From assembly GCF_003123685.1 (NCBI RefSeq), contig NZ_QCYJ01000116.1, positions 62,001 through 126,000 on the forward strand: a stretch of 64,000 nucleotides of DNA, given 5' to 3'. Source of the stretch: Nocardia aurea (GTDB taxonomy: Bacteria; Actinomycetota; Actinomycetes; Mycobacteriales; Mycobacteriaceae). Made by a program: the position numbers and the translations under genes. Below are positions 45,128 to 52,710 of the stretch, in pieces (within the stretch, counting starts at the first letter, position 1; each line of letters starts with the position of its first letter). Under the pieces are notes generated by a model, which saw only the letters and a program-made list of their open reading frames with translations, was not told the DNA's origin and ran no database searches.

Positions 45128-45647
45128 GCTGATTCTCCTATCTCATCGCGGTGAGAACTTCCCCACCATCGCCACGAGTTTGGCGATACCTGAAACGCTA
45201 ACCGGAACTATTTTGGAGGAAAAGAATTCTCCTGGCTTCGTTACCAACCATTTATCTTGAATGGGTCGCGTCGCTACGGGAGGAATCGATTGAAAACCAG
45301 TCACTCGCTGGCGTTTCAGCATTCGTGAGAGCCTCCGAGGGCGTCCTGTGCTGAGCGGGGAAAGATCGATCTACCTGCATGTATGTCGGTGGACTCGATG
45401 CTGGATCCGGGCCGGTGGATGTTAATGTCGCCTGCGTGAACTTCTGGTCGGTTATGTGGGACGCTTAGCAAACTGTTCGTCGCATTTCCGCGATTCCTTC
45501 CATATGGTCAGTTGAACGACTGGGGTAAGGGGTGGAGGGCAGGTTTTAAATTATCAAATGATGTTTAGGTTCGCGCTCCCGGGTAACCTCATTCGAGAGA
45601 CACACTCGAGGGATCCGACCGGGCCGAGCGGGAAGGAGGGAATTCGG
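45128..45647. other. AT-richer island between the two peptide genes
   Basis: Base composition is clearly lower in G+C than the surroundings (25 of 60 in 45541-45600). It holds an inverted repeat ATCGCCA-N6-TGGCGAT (45168-45187) about 40 bases upstream of the minus-strand peptide start. GGAGGAAAAGAATTCTCC lies at 45216-45233. No ordinary gene is present. A TTG with GGGAGG upstream near 45291 would encode only 12 residues. Confidence 0.55.
45168..45187. promoter_or_regulatory. Inverted repeat upstream of minus-strand peptide gene
   Basis: ATCGCCA and TGGCGAT are exact complements separated by CGAGTT. In the promoter/leader region of the 45068-45127 gene; could be an operator or an RNA hairpin. 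Confidence 0.5.
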
Positions 45648-45707
45648 ATGATTGTCGAATTTATCAACTCGCTGCTGGAAGCCATTCGGGCGATTGTGGG
45701 TATTTGA
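45648..45707 (+). CDS. Small amphipathic peptide, 19 residues (plus strand)
   Basis: ATG at 45648 follows GGAAGGAGGG, one of the strongest ribosome binding sites in the window, and encodes MIVEFINSLLEAIRAIVGI before TGA. Polar or small residues Glu4, Asn7, Ser8, Glu11, Arg14, Ala15 and Gly18 fall on one face of a helix and all other positions are hydrophobic, as in phenol-soluble modulins or leaderless pore peptides. A very strong hairpin follows 18 bases later. The frame is open back to ATG 45558 (49 residues), but that start has no well-placed ribosome binding site. Confidence 0.65.
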   Translation: MIVEFINSLLEAIRAIVGI

Positions 45708-45725
45708 CGCAATTCGCGCCGACGA

Positions 45726-45764
45726 GATATCCGCCCCACGGTCGCCGACCGCGGGGCGGATATC
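45726..45764. terminator. Strong hairpin terminator after plus-strand peptide gene
   Basis: GATATCCGCCCC (45726-45737) pairs with GGGGCGGATATC (45753-45764). After one mismatch, CGGTC (45739-45743) pairs with GACCG (45747-45751) around GCC. The 12+5 bp stem is followed by GGTTTC. Confidence 0.85.
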
Positions 45765-45925
45765 GGTTTCACGCATCATCGGCTCCGGCCGCGACCTCTC
45801 GAACCACAACCTTGGTGGTGATCTGCCCACCCTTGGTGCGTCGACCCCAGCACTCGGGGACCTGATATCGGAGGTGGATGCGATGGACAGTAGAGCTGTC
45901 CCCGCAACACAGACCGGAGTATCCG

Positions 45926-46882
45926 ATGTCGATCACCAGCACTTTCACCGCCTCGGCGGAACGTCGTGCCACGGTCTCGACCCGAGACGGCGTCGAGCTC
46001 GCGGTACGCGAATACGGCCCGCGTGACGCGGAGTCGACCGTCGTCCTCCTGCACGGCCACTGTCTGCGCGCCGAATCCTGGACCTACGTCCGGGACGAGC
46101 TGACGCGGCGGTACGCCGGAGCCAGGGTCGTCTGCTACGACCATCGCGGTCACGGCGACTCCGCCACCGCGCCCCAGGGGACCTACAACCTCGACCAGCT
46201 CGGGCACGACCTGCGTGACGTTCTCGACGCGGTCGCCCCGACCGGCCCGGTCGTGTTGATCGGGCATTCGATGGGCGGGATGACCGCGCTGACCTACGCG
46301 GCCCAGAACCCGCACGAGATCGGAACCCGCGTCGTCGGTGTCGCGCTCATCGCCACCGCCGCCAGCGGACTGGCCGACGCGGGCTTCGGCCGCCTGCTGC
46401 GCAACCCCGTCGTGTCGCTGTTCCAGTCCGCCGTCCGACGCGCGCCGCGGGTCATGCAACATGCCAAGCGGGTGGCGAGCACGGTGTTCGCCCCGATCAT
46501 CCGCACCGCCGAATTCGGTGATCGCACGGTGAGCCCCCGGGTGCTCGCGCTGGCCAACGCGATGCACAACGAGACCCCCATCGTGACGATGGCGAGCTTC
46601 CTGAGCGCGTTCATGACCTACGACCGCACCGACGCGCTGGCCGCGCTGTCGCGGATTCCCACGCTGGTGCTGTGCGGCTCGGCCGATCTGATGACGCCGC
46701 CGTCGCATTCGGTCGCGATGGCAGCCGCCGTCGACTACGCGGATCTGGTCATCCTCGAAGGCGCGGGTCATTCGGTCATCCTCGAGCAGCCGACCGGTGT
46801 CGCCGCGGCCATGGCCCGCCTGATGACGCGGGTGAGCGGTATGGGCGAGACGTTCGATTCCGGCTTCGCCCTCGCCGCGTAA
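45926..46882 (+). CDS. Alpha/beta-hydrolase
   Basis: A 318-residue hydrolase or haloperoxidase-like enzyme of unknown substrate. VVLLHGHCLRAESW gives the oxyanion loop (near 45), VVLIGHSMGGMTAL the nucleophile Ser (near 115), and the end contains LCGSADLMTPPSHS (Asp) and EGAGHSVILEQP (His). No signal peptide. ATG 45926 has GGAG at six bases; another SD-supported ATG at 45883 opens an overlapping 47-codon frame that may be a leader. It ends three bases before the convergent STM4011-like gene. Confidence 0.88.
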   Translation: MSITSTFTASAERRATVSTRDGVELAVREYGPRDAESTVVLLHGHCLRAESWTYVRDELTRRYAGARVVCYDHRGHGDSATAPQGTYNLDQLGHDLRDVLDAVAPTGPVVLIGHSMGGMTALTYAAQNPHEIGTRVVGVALIATAASGLADAGFGRLLRNPVVSLFQSAVRRAPRVMQHAKRVASTVFAPIIRTAEFGDRTVSPRVLALANAMHNETPIVTMASFLSAFMTYDRTDALAALSRIPTLVLCGSADLMTPPSHSVAMAAAVDYADLVILEGAGHSVILEQPTGVAAAMARLMTRVSGMGETFDSGFALAA

Positions 46883-46885
46883 CGC

Positions 46886-47767
46886 TCAGCCGAGCAGGGG
46901 CAGGGCGACCGGGCCGGGTCCGGTCGCGGCGGCCGGGATGCGCTCCAGGACCCCGCCTGCGAAGACGTCGTAGAGCGGCAGTGATTCCAGGTGGACGTAT
47001 CCGATATGGCAATCGCAGACCGCGAGCGGGCAGCCGCGTGGCGCCGCCGCGCGGGAGAAGGATCCGTCGTAGAGGTTGCCCAGCGGTTCCGGCACGAAAT
47101 GGCAGCGGCGGACGGTGCCCTCGCCGTCGACCGAGATCACCGAGGATCCGGTACGGCACGGTAATCCGACGGAACGGTGCGGGTGACGGCTGAACGGGAA
47201 CAGCGGATCCAGCGCGGTCCAGTCGTCGGCCTCGGCATCGGTGTAGGTGTGGCCCTCGGCGGCGTTGACCCACAGGTAGACGTGGTCGGGCAGATCGGCG
47301 CGCAGCCGCCGCGCGTGCGGCGAATGTTGCGGCAGTCCGACGATGCCGACACTGAAACGCACACCGGCGTTCGCCAGCCGCACGGTTTTGTCGAGGAAGC
47401 GGGCGTACGGGGTCTGGCCGGGATGGTAGGTGCACCACAGGGCGAGGGTGTCGCGATCGGCGTCGGCGAGCCATTCGGTGCGGCAGCTGAGATTGGTCTG
47501 GATGGCGACCCGCTCGACATGCGGATGGTGCGACAGTTCGATCATCGCCCGGCGATACCAGGAGCGGACCAGCCCCTCACCCCACGGTGTGAACAGGATC
47601 GAGAGCCGGTGCTCGGTCGCGGTACCCGCCCACCGCGTGAAACGTTCCAGCGCGGCGCGATCGGCGCGCAACTGCTCGGTCGAATCGCGCCGCTTGGCGA
47701 AGGGGCAGTACGGGCAGTCGTAGTCGCACGACGACAGCGGCCCACGGTAGAGAATCGTCAGAGCCAC
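46886..47767 (-). CDS. STM4011 family radical SAM protein
   Basis: Radical S-adenosylmethionine enzyme of unknown reaction. The iron-sulfur motif CDYDCPYC (Cys-x3-Cys-x2-Cys) is at about residues 14-21, in ILYRGPLSSCDYDCPYCPFA. Several cysteines near the C-terminus (CHFVPEP, GCPLAVCDCHIG) could bind another cluster. The product has 293 residues. GTG 47767 is set by homology because upstream sequence belongs to STM4012. It is the last gene of a five-gene minus-strand unit. Confidence 0.88.
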   Translation of the reverse strand: MALTILYRGPLSSCDYDCPYCPFAKRRDSTEQLRADRAALERFTRWAGTATEHRLSILFTPWGEGLVRSWYRRAMIELSHHPHVERVAIQTNLSCRTEWLADADRDTLALWCTYHPGQTPYARFLDKTVRLANAGVRFSVGIVGLPQHSPHARRLRADLPDHVYLWVNAAEGHTYTDAEADDWTALDPLFPFSRHPHRSVGLPCRTGSSVISVDGEGTVRRCHFVPEPLGNLYDGSFSRAAAPRGCPLAVCDCHIGYVHLESLPLYDVFAGGVLERIPAAATGPGPVALPLLG

Positions 47768-47774
47768 GGGCCGG

Positions 47775-49115
47775 TCACCGGTGCTCGTAGGCGGCCATGG
47801 CCGCGCGGACGGCGGGGGAGAAGAATTCCGGGCCGATGGCGTCGGAGTAGGCGAGACCGCGCGGCGACAGGCGCAGCCGGTCCGATCCCGCGTCGTCGAG
47901 CCAGCCGCGCTCGGCGAGCGACCCGAGTTCGGTGGAGAAACCGTCGCGGGGATCGCGGCCGAAGAGCCCGCGGTACTCCGCGACGGAGAAACCGTCGGCT
48001 TGCAACAGCGATTGCAGCAGGTACCGGCGTTCGGCCTCGTCCCCGTCGATGACCCGGCCGTAGGCGGCGCGGGTGAAATCGGTGGTGGCCGTGTAGGTGT
48101 CGATGATGGCCCGGACCTCACGCGGGGCGACGGCGTAATCGAACGAGTAGTGCACGCCGGAGGTGTAGGAGCGGGCTCCGCAGCCCAGACCGATCATGCC
48201 GTCGGTCTGGCAGGCGTAATCGTCGGGGCCCTGCGGTGGCGCGTCGAGTCGGCGGAACATCCGCATGGAGACCTGCGCGTAACCCTCGGCGAGCAGGTGA
48301 TCGCGGCCCTCCTCGTAGCGTCGCAGCCGTTGCTCGTCCCAATCATGTTCGGCCGCGACGGGGTCGACGTTCCTGCCGAGGCCGGTCAACGGACGGACGT
48401 AGAGCGGGTACAGGTAGATCTCCTCCGGTCGCCACGCGAGCGCGGCGTCGAGTGAGAGTCGCCAGCTGGCCGCGGTCTGGCCGTCGATGCCGTAGATCAG
48501 GTCGATGTTGAGCACCGGTATGTCGGCGTCGCGGATCCGGCCCAGTGCCGCTTCGACATCGGCGCGCCGCTGCGGGCGCACGGCGGCGCGGGCCTCCTCG
48601 TCGATGAAACTCTGCACGCCCAGGCTCAGGCGCGTGGTCCCGCGCTCGGCCAGGACGCCGAGCCGATCGGCGGTCGCGGTGCTCGGTGAGGCCTCGACCG
48701 ACAGCGGGACAGCGCGCAGGTCCGCGCCCATCACGTGCTCGGCGATATCGCACAGCCTGGTCAATTCTCCGGCCTCGAGGAAGGTCGGCGTGCCGCCGCC
48801 GAACGCGGCATTGGCGAAACGCACCGGCTCGGTGTCGCCGAGGGCCGCGCGCACGGTCTCGGCCTGACGCGTCAGCGCGTCGAGGTAGCGGCCGGTGAGT
48901 CCGTCGGGGGCGCCGACCCGGGTGAACAGATTGCAGAATCCACAGCGGACCTCGCAGAAGGGGATGTGCAGGTAGAGCGAGAGCGTGCTGGTGGGTTCGC
49001 CCGACCACAGGTCGGCGATGGCCGGTCGCGGGGTGAGGGGACGGTAGGCGGTTTTGTGCGGATACGCGTAGACGTAGTTCTGGTACGGCCGAGGTAGCGC
49101 GACGGTGTCGATCAT
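47775..49115 (-). CDS. STM4012 family radical SAM protein (HemN-like)
   Basis: Radical SAM enzyme related to coproporphyrinogen oxidase-like HemN/HemW proteins. The cluster motif CEVRCGFC is in LYLHIPFCEVRCGFCNLF (about 55-72), followed by FGGGTPTFLEAGEL and LSLGVQSFIDEEARA. A HemN C-terminal-like domain (QADGFSVAEYRGLFGRDP) is present. The product has 446 residues. Despite the similarity, family members are not thought to be haem enzymes; the reaction is unknown. ATG 49115 overlaps the STM4013 stop (ATGA). Confidence 0.9.
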   Translation of the reverse strand: MIDTVALPRPYQNYVYAYPHKTAYRPLTPRPAIADLWSGEPTSTLSLYLHIPFCEVRCGFCNLFTRVGAPDGLTGRYLDALTRQAETVRAALGDTEPVRFANAAFGGGTPTFLEAGELTRLCDIAEHVMGADLRAVPLSVEASPSTATADRLGVLAERGTTRLSLGVQSFIDEEARAAVRPQRRADVEAALGRIRDADIPVLNIDLIYGIDGQTAASWRLSLDAALAWRPEEIYLYPLYVRPLTGLGRNVDPVAAEHDWDEQRLRRYEEGRDHLLAEGYAQVSMRMFRRLDAPPQGPDDYACQTDGMIGLGCGARSYTSGVHYSFDYAVAPREVRAIIDTYTATTDFTRAAYGRVIDGDEAERRYLLQSLLQADGFSVAEYRGLFGRDPRDGFSTELGSLAERGWLDDAGSDRLRLSPRGLAYSDAIGPEFFSPAVRAAMAAYEHR

Positions 49116-49945
49116 GCGGGAGGCTCCAGGAAGAAGTGGCCGTAGGGGACTGTCCACACCGATTCGTGGCCGAGCCGGTGTCCGGTGTAGCCGTCGTCCC
49201 CGTAGGCGGTGCCGTGGTCGGAACAGACGATGGCGAAACATCGCCGCCGCGAACGCATCACGTCGAACAGGCGTCCCACGTGGCGGTCGATGTATTGCAG
49301 TGCGGCCGCGTGGGTGGCGCGGCTGTCACCCGCCTCGCGGGTAGCGCCCGGCAGGTGGAACCAGTTGGGCTGATGCAGTGCGGAGGCATTGACGAAGAGG
49401 AACAGTCGCCGGTCCTCGGGCAGCGCGGACACGATACGTTCGGCACAGGCCACCTGCGCTTCGAACGAGGTGGGCGAGGCGACGGAAAACTCCTTCTCCC
49501 AATGGCTTTCGGCGAACAGGCCGGGCAGGACGCTGCCGAGCGCGCCCTGTTTGTTGAAGAAGCCGACGCCGCCGACACATGCCGTGTGGTACCCGCGCGC
49601 GGCGAGTGCGGTCACCAGATCGGGTTCGTCGAAGACGAAGGTCCTCTCCGCCGTCGTCTCGCTTCCCGCGAAACGCGCCGCGAACAGACGCGGATGCGGG
49701 CCGGGCGTGGCCGGGGTCGGCAGGAATCCGGCGAAGATCGCGTGGTGGGAGGCGTAGGTGAAACTGCCCGGCGCATGGCGTCGTTGCCATTGTCCGCCGG
49801 GCAGGTGCGCGGCCAGATTGGGCAGACGGCCCGCGGCGGCCGCTTCGACCGCGACGTCGTAGCGCAGGGTGTCGAGGGTGAGCAACAAGACGTCGTCACG
49901 GCCGATCACCTCGGTCATATCGGGGCGCGGGTCGGGGGTGGTCAC
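49112..49945 (-). CDS. STM4013/SEN3800 family hydrolase (alkaline-phosphatase fold)
   Basis: Predicted metal-dependent phospho- or sulfo-hydrolase. LLLTLDTLRYDV near the N-terminus carries the metal Asp and the candidate nucleophile Thr; VCSDHGTAYGDDGYTGH (about 235-250) supplies metal ligands. Other family blocks include SFTYASHHAIFAGFLPTP and VGGVGFFN. The product has 277 residues. GTG 49945 overlaps the STM4014 stop (GTGA); an ATG nine codons later is an alternative. No signal peptide, so it probably acts in the cytosol. Confidence 0.88.
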   Translation of the reverse strand: MTTPDPRPDMTEVIGRDDVLLLTLDTLRYDVAVEAAAAGRLPNLAAHLPGGQWQRRHAPGSFTYASHHAIFAGFLPTPATPGPHPRLFAARFAGSETTAERTFVFDEPDLVTALAARGYHTACVGGVGFFNKQGALGSVLPGLFAESHWEKEFSVASPTSFEAQVACAERIVSALPEDRRLFLFVNASALHQPNWFHLPGATREAGDSRATHAAALQYIDRHVGRLFDVMRSRRRCFAIVCSDHGTAYGDDGYTGHRLGHESVWTVPYGHFFLEPPA

Positions 49946-51081
49946 GAAGCGCACCCGACCATGACTCGCGACGAAACGGCCGGCGACGCGACGGGATGAC
50001 GGTCGCGGGCCGCGCGGATCTGCGCGGTGTAGGTGTCGAGTCCGGCGGCGGGTCCGTCGGGCAGGCCGGTGAGCCGCGGCAGCAGGTCGCCGAAGGCATT
50101 GACCTCGCCGACGACGAATCGCCGCCAGCCGATCACGGGAAGCAGATCCACACCGACGCACAGTGTTCCGGGGAAGCAGGCGGCGGCGCGTTCGCAGATC
50201 GCCATGGCTTCGGCCCACTGCTCACCCGCCGCGGCGCGCACCGCGTCCACGTCACCGCGAGTCCCCCCGAGATGCAGGTTGGTCATCGGCGCCCGGCTGG
50301 TCCGGACGACGACGTGGGTCGCGCGGCCCGCGATCACCACCACGCGCAGATCGGCCGATCGGTTGTCCTGCGAGGCCTTCGGAATCCAGCGCTCGGCGTG
50401 CAAGCCGTCCGGTGCGAGCCGGTCGACGATCGCGGCGACTTCGCGTTCGTCGGTGTAACGCCGTATCCGCAGCGAGTTGTGCAATACGCCGTCGGCGGTG
50501 ATCTCGACCGACGTCGTCGCCCGGATCCGGCCCGAGCGCGTCGATTCGATCGCGAGCACACCCGAGGCCGACGACCCGTGCGCGAGTTTGACGAACACGC
50601 GCGCCATCTCCGCCTCGCGCATACGCTCGCGGACATCCGACCAGTCGTGGACCGGTGCGGCCGTGCCCGAGGTGAGCGCGGGCGGCACCGGAACGCCCGC
50701 CCGCGCCAGCCGTTCGTGGCACAGGCGCTTGTCGAACAGCACGGCGATATCGTCCGGATCGTCGAGCCTGATGCCGCCGCGCAGCGAACGCACCGCCTCC
50801 AGGAAGCGGACGTACCAGCGTGCCGAACCCTCGACCCGGGTCGGATCCGGCACACCGCGCAGCACCCGATCCACCTCGGCGTTCTCGCCGGGCGAGTCGA
50901 GTCGCACGATCTCGTCGGCGGCGAATTCGTGACCGCCCGCGCGCAGGACGTCACGCCATTCGAGTACGCGCGGTTTCGCCGAACCCGCGGTGACCGCGGC
51001 TTCGGCGAACATGCCGACCCTGCGGTTCTCACCGTTGCCGACGATCACCCAGCGCGGTGCGGCCCCGCGGACATCAGTCAT
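49942..51081 (-). CDS. STM4014 family protein (ATP-grasp-like)
   Basis: A 379-residue protein resembling ATP-grasp ligases. The pattern VFVKLAHGSSASGVLAIES (about 165-185) fits an ATP-binding lysine strand. ADLRVVVIAGRATHVVVRTS and the acidic end CVGVDLLPVIGWRRFVVGEVN (in part) fit the metal-binding catalytic core. The reaction and acceptor are unknown; peptide or amino-acid ligation would fit the fold. It lies 82 bases downstream of the STM4015 stop and is coupled to STM4013. Confidence 0.85.
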   Translation of the reverse strand: MTDVRGAAPRWVIVGNGENRRVGMFAEAAVTAGSAKPRVLEWRDVLRAGGHEFAADEIVRLDSPGENAEVDRVLRGVPDPTRVEGSARWYVRFLEAVRSLRGGIRLDDPDDIAVLFDKRLCHERLARAGVPVPPALTSGTAAPVHDWSDVRERMREAEMARVFVKLAHGSSASGVLAIESTRSGRIRATTSVEITADGVLHNSLRIRRYTDEREVAAIVDRLAPDGLHAERWIPKASQDNRSADLRVVVIAGRATHVVVRTSRAPMTNLHLGGTRGDVDAVRAAAGEQWAEAMAICERAAACFPGTLCVGVDLLPVIGWRRFVVGEVNAFGDLLPRLTGLPDGPAAGLDTYTAQIRAARDRHPVASPAVSSRVMVGCAS

Positions 51082-51163
51082 GTCGCGTCACTTGCCGCGC
51101 CGAGGGAGCGCCGTGACGGAGCCGACTCCGCACGGACTCGCGACGGCGCATCGATGACCCTCG

Positions 51164-52177
51164 TCACTCGCCGACGGCGACGAAACGCCACACGGTGCCG
51201 TCTTCCTCGTCGTCCTGCTCGGCGTCGTCGGCGTCCAGACTGAGCGCGACGCCCGCGGGTTCCAGCGCGGCACGCACCCGCTCGCGCATGGCGTCGGTCA
51301 GGTAGTTGTGGTGCATATCCAGGGATTTCAAATGGCTCAGCGGCTGACCGGTGAGCAGTGCCGCCGCGCCGTCGTCGGACAGCACACCCATCGAGACGTC
51401 GAGCGATTCGAGTCGGGCGACCACCGGCGCGGCCGAGAGCGCGGTGGCGATCTCGTCCTGGATCTCGCTGTTGCGCAACGCCAGGTGCGTCAATTTCGGC
51501 AGCCGGGTGCCCGTGAGAATCGGGGCCAGATCTTCCACGACCGCGTCGCCGCCGTATTCCGAGGTGCCCAGCCACAGATCGAGGTGGGTGAGTTCGGGGA
51601 AATCGCTCGCGCCGATACCGCGCACTGCCTCGGCGGGCAGACCGCCGCTCTCGAAAGTCAATTTCCGCAGCCGCTCGTGACGCGTCGGCGGAAATTCCAG
51701 ATCCTGACCACCGCGCACCCCGAATTCCTCGAGTTCGGCGAAGGTTTCCAGCAGCGGGGTGATCCGGCCCTGTTTGATCCAGGAGATCTCGTTCTCCTCC
51801 ATCACGATGTCGGCGAGGAACAGCGACCGCAACGCGGGCAGGCGATCCTTCGCGGCGATCAGCGCCTCGATCACCGACTCCGGCCCGTTGTCGTAGGACT
51901 CGGTCCACTGGCCGACGATCAGGGCTTCGACCTGCGTGGTGTCGACGGCATCGAGGAACCGGGCGAAACATTCCTCCCAGGTTTCCTTGGAATCCCACGA
52001 CGACACACCGAGGCGCCAGGCCACCGAGCGCGCGGCGGGCAGGTTCTTCTTGCCCGCCTTCTCGTCGCCTTTCTTTTTTCCGTCCTTCTTCTTCCCGTCT
52101 TTTTTCTTCTTCTCCGGCCCGGGGAAAGCGAAGGCAGGCAACCCGCCGAACTCCTTCATGTGGTCGCCGATGCTCAT
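51164..52177 (-). CDS. STM4015 family leucine-rich-repeat protein with lysine-rich segment
   Basis: A 337-residue protein, first gene of the unit. Residues about 20-43 are an extreme lysine tract (KKKKDGKKKDGKKKGDEKAG). The rest is acidic with leucine-rich-repeat-like units (LTHLDLWLGTSEYGGDAVVE, LTHLALRNSEIQDEIATAL, LKSLDMHHNYLTDAMRERV). A tract KKK DGKKK repeats almost exactly, which could vary by slippage. It ends in an acidic stretch before WRFVAVGE. As the only non-enzyme in the set it may be substrate, scaffold or recognition subunit. ATG 52177 is the family start. Confidence 0.85.
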   Translation of the reverse strand: MSIGDHMKEFGGLPAFAFPGPEKKKKDGKKKDGKKKGDEKAGKKNLPAARSVAWRLGVSSWDSKETWEECFARFLDAVDTTQVEALIVGQWTESYDNGPESVIEALIAAKDRLPALRSLFLADIVMEENEISWIKQGRITPLLETFAELEEFGVRGGQDLEFPPTRHERLRKLTFESGGLPAEAVRGIGASDFPELTHLDLWLGTSEYGGDAVVEDLAPILTGTRLPKLTHLALRNSEIQDEIATALSAAPVVARLESLDVSMGVLSDDGAAALLTGQPLSHLKSLDMHHNYLTDAMRERVRAALEPAGVALSLDADDAEQDDEEDGTVWRFVAVGE

Positions 52178-52340
52178 ATGTCGCCCAGTCCCTTTCGGCC
52201 GTTCTCGTGATCTATCCCGTGGTTTCTACCAAGCCGCACCGACAACGGCAGCGCCGGGGATGGATCACGGCGCGGGTTGTCGGTGTGGCGCGCTACCGTC
52301 TCGGCACGGCTCGGATCTCGGGCCGCGACGGGAGGAAATC

Positions 52341-52667
52341 ATGTATCGGCAGGGTGATGTTCTGATCATGCCGTTGAACGAGAGCGCGGTACCGGATTCG
52401 GCCGCCCACGCGCCCTCGGTGGCCAGGGACGCCAGGGGCAGGCTGGTGCTCGCGCTGGGGGAGGTCACCGGCCACGCGCACGCGGTTCAAGGGCCGGGCA
52501 GGTTGATTCGCGAAGCGGGGGCGACGGGGCCGATGCTGCTGCATCTGCCCGAGGGCGGCCGGGTCGTCCACGAGGAACACGCCGCCATCGGATTGCCGAA
52601 GGGCTGGTATCGGGTGGTGCGCCAGCGCGAGTACGTGCCCGGTTCGGTGCGCATCGTCGCGGACTGA
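52341..52667 (+). CDS. Small hypothetical protein upstream of DUF6745 gene
   Basis: A 108-residue soluble protein that I cannot assign. It opens MYRQGDVLIMPLNESAVPD, has GEVTGHAHAVQGPGRLI in the middle and LPKGWYRVVRQREYVPG near the end; the strand-rich pattern suggests a small beta fold. ATG 52341 follows GGAGGAAATC. It is divergent from the STM4015 gene (163-base spacer) and 43 bases upstream of the DUF6745 gene, so the latter pair is probably an operon. Confidence 0.75.
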   Translation: MYRQGDVLIMPLNESAVPDSAAHAPSVARDARGRLVLALGEVTGHAHAVQGPGRLIREAGATGPMLLHLPEGGRVVHEEHAAIGLPKGWYRVVRQREYVPGSVRIVAD

Positions 52668-52710
52668 GAACACACGAGAAAACGTCGAAAGATATTCGGG
52701 AAGTACGGAA

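Noticed and set aside
45558..45707. 49-residue version of the plus-strand small peptide
   Set aside because: In frame, but ATG 45558 lacks a well-spaced ribosome binding site, while ATG 45648 has an excellent one directly upstream.
45883..46026. 47-codon frame starting at ATG 45883 with GGAGG eight bases upstream
   Set aside because: It overlaps the hydrolase gene by about 100 bases out of frame and ends in Arg-rich sequence; it could be a regulatory leader but I cannot support it as a protein gene.
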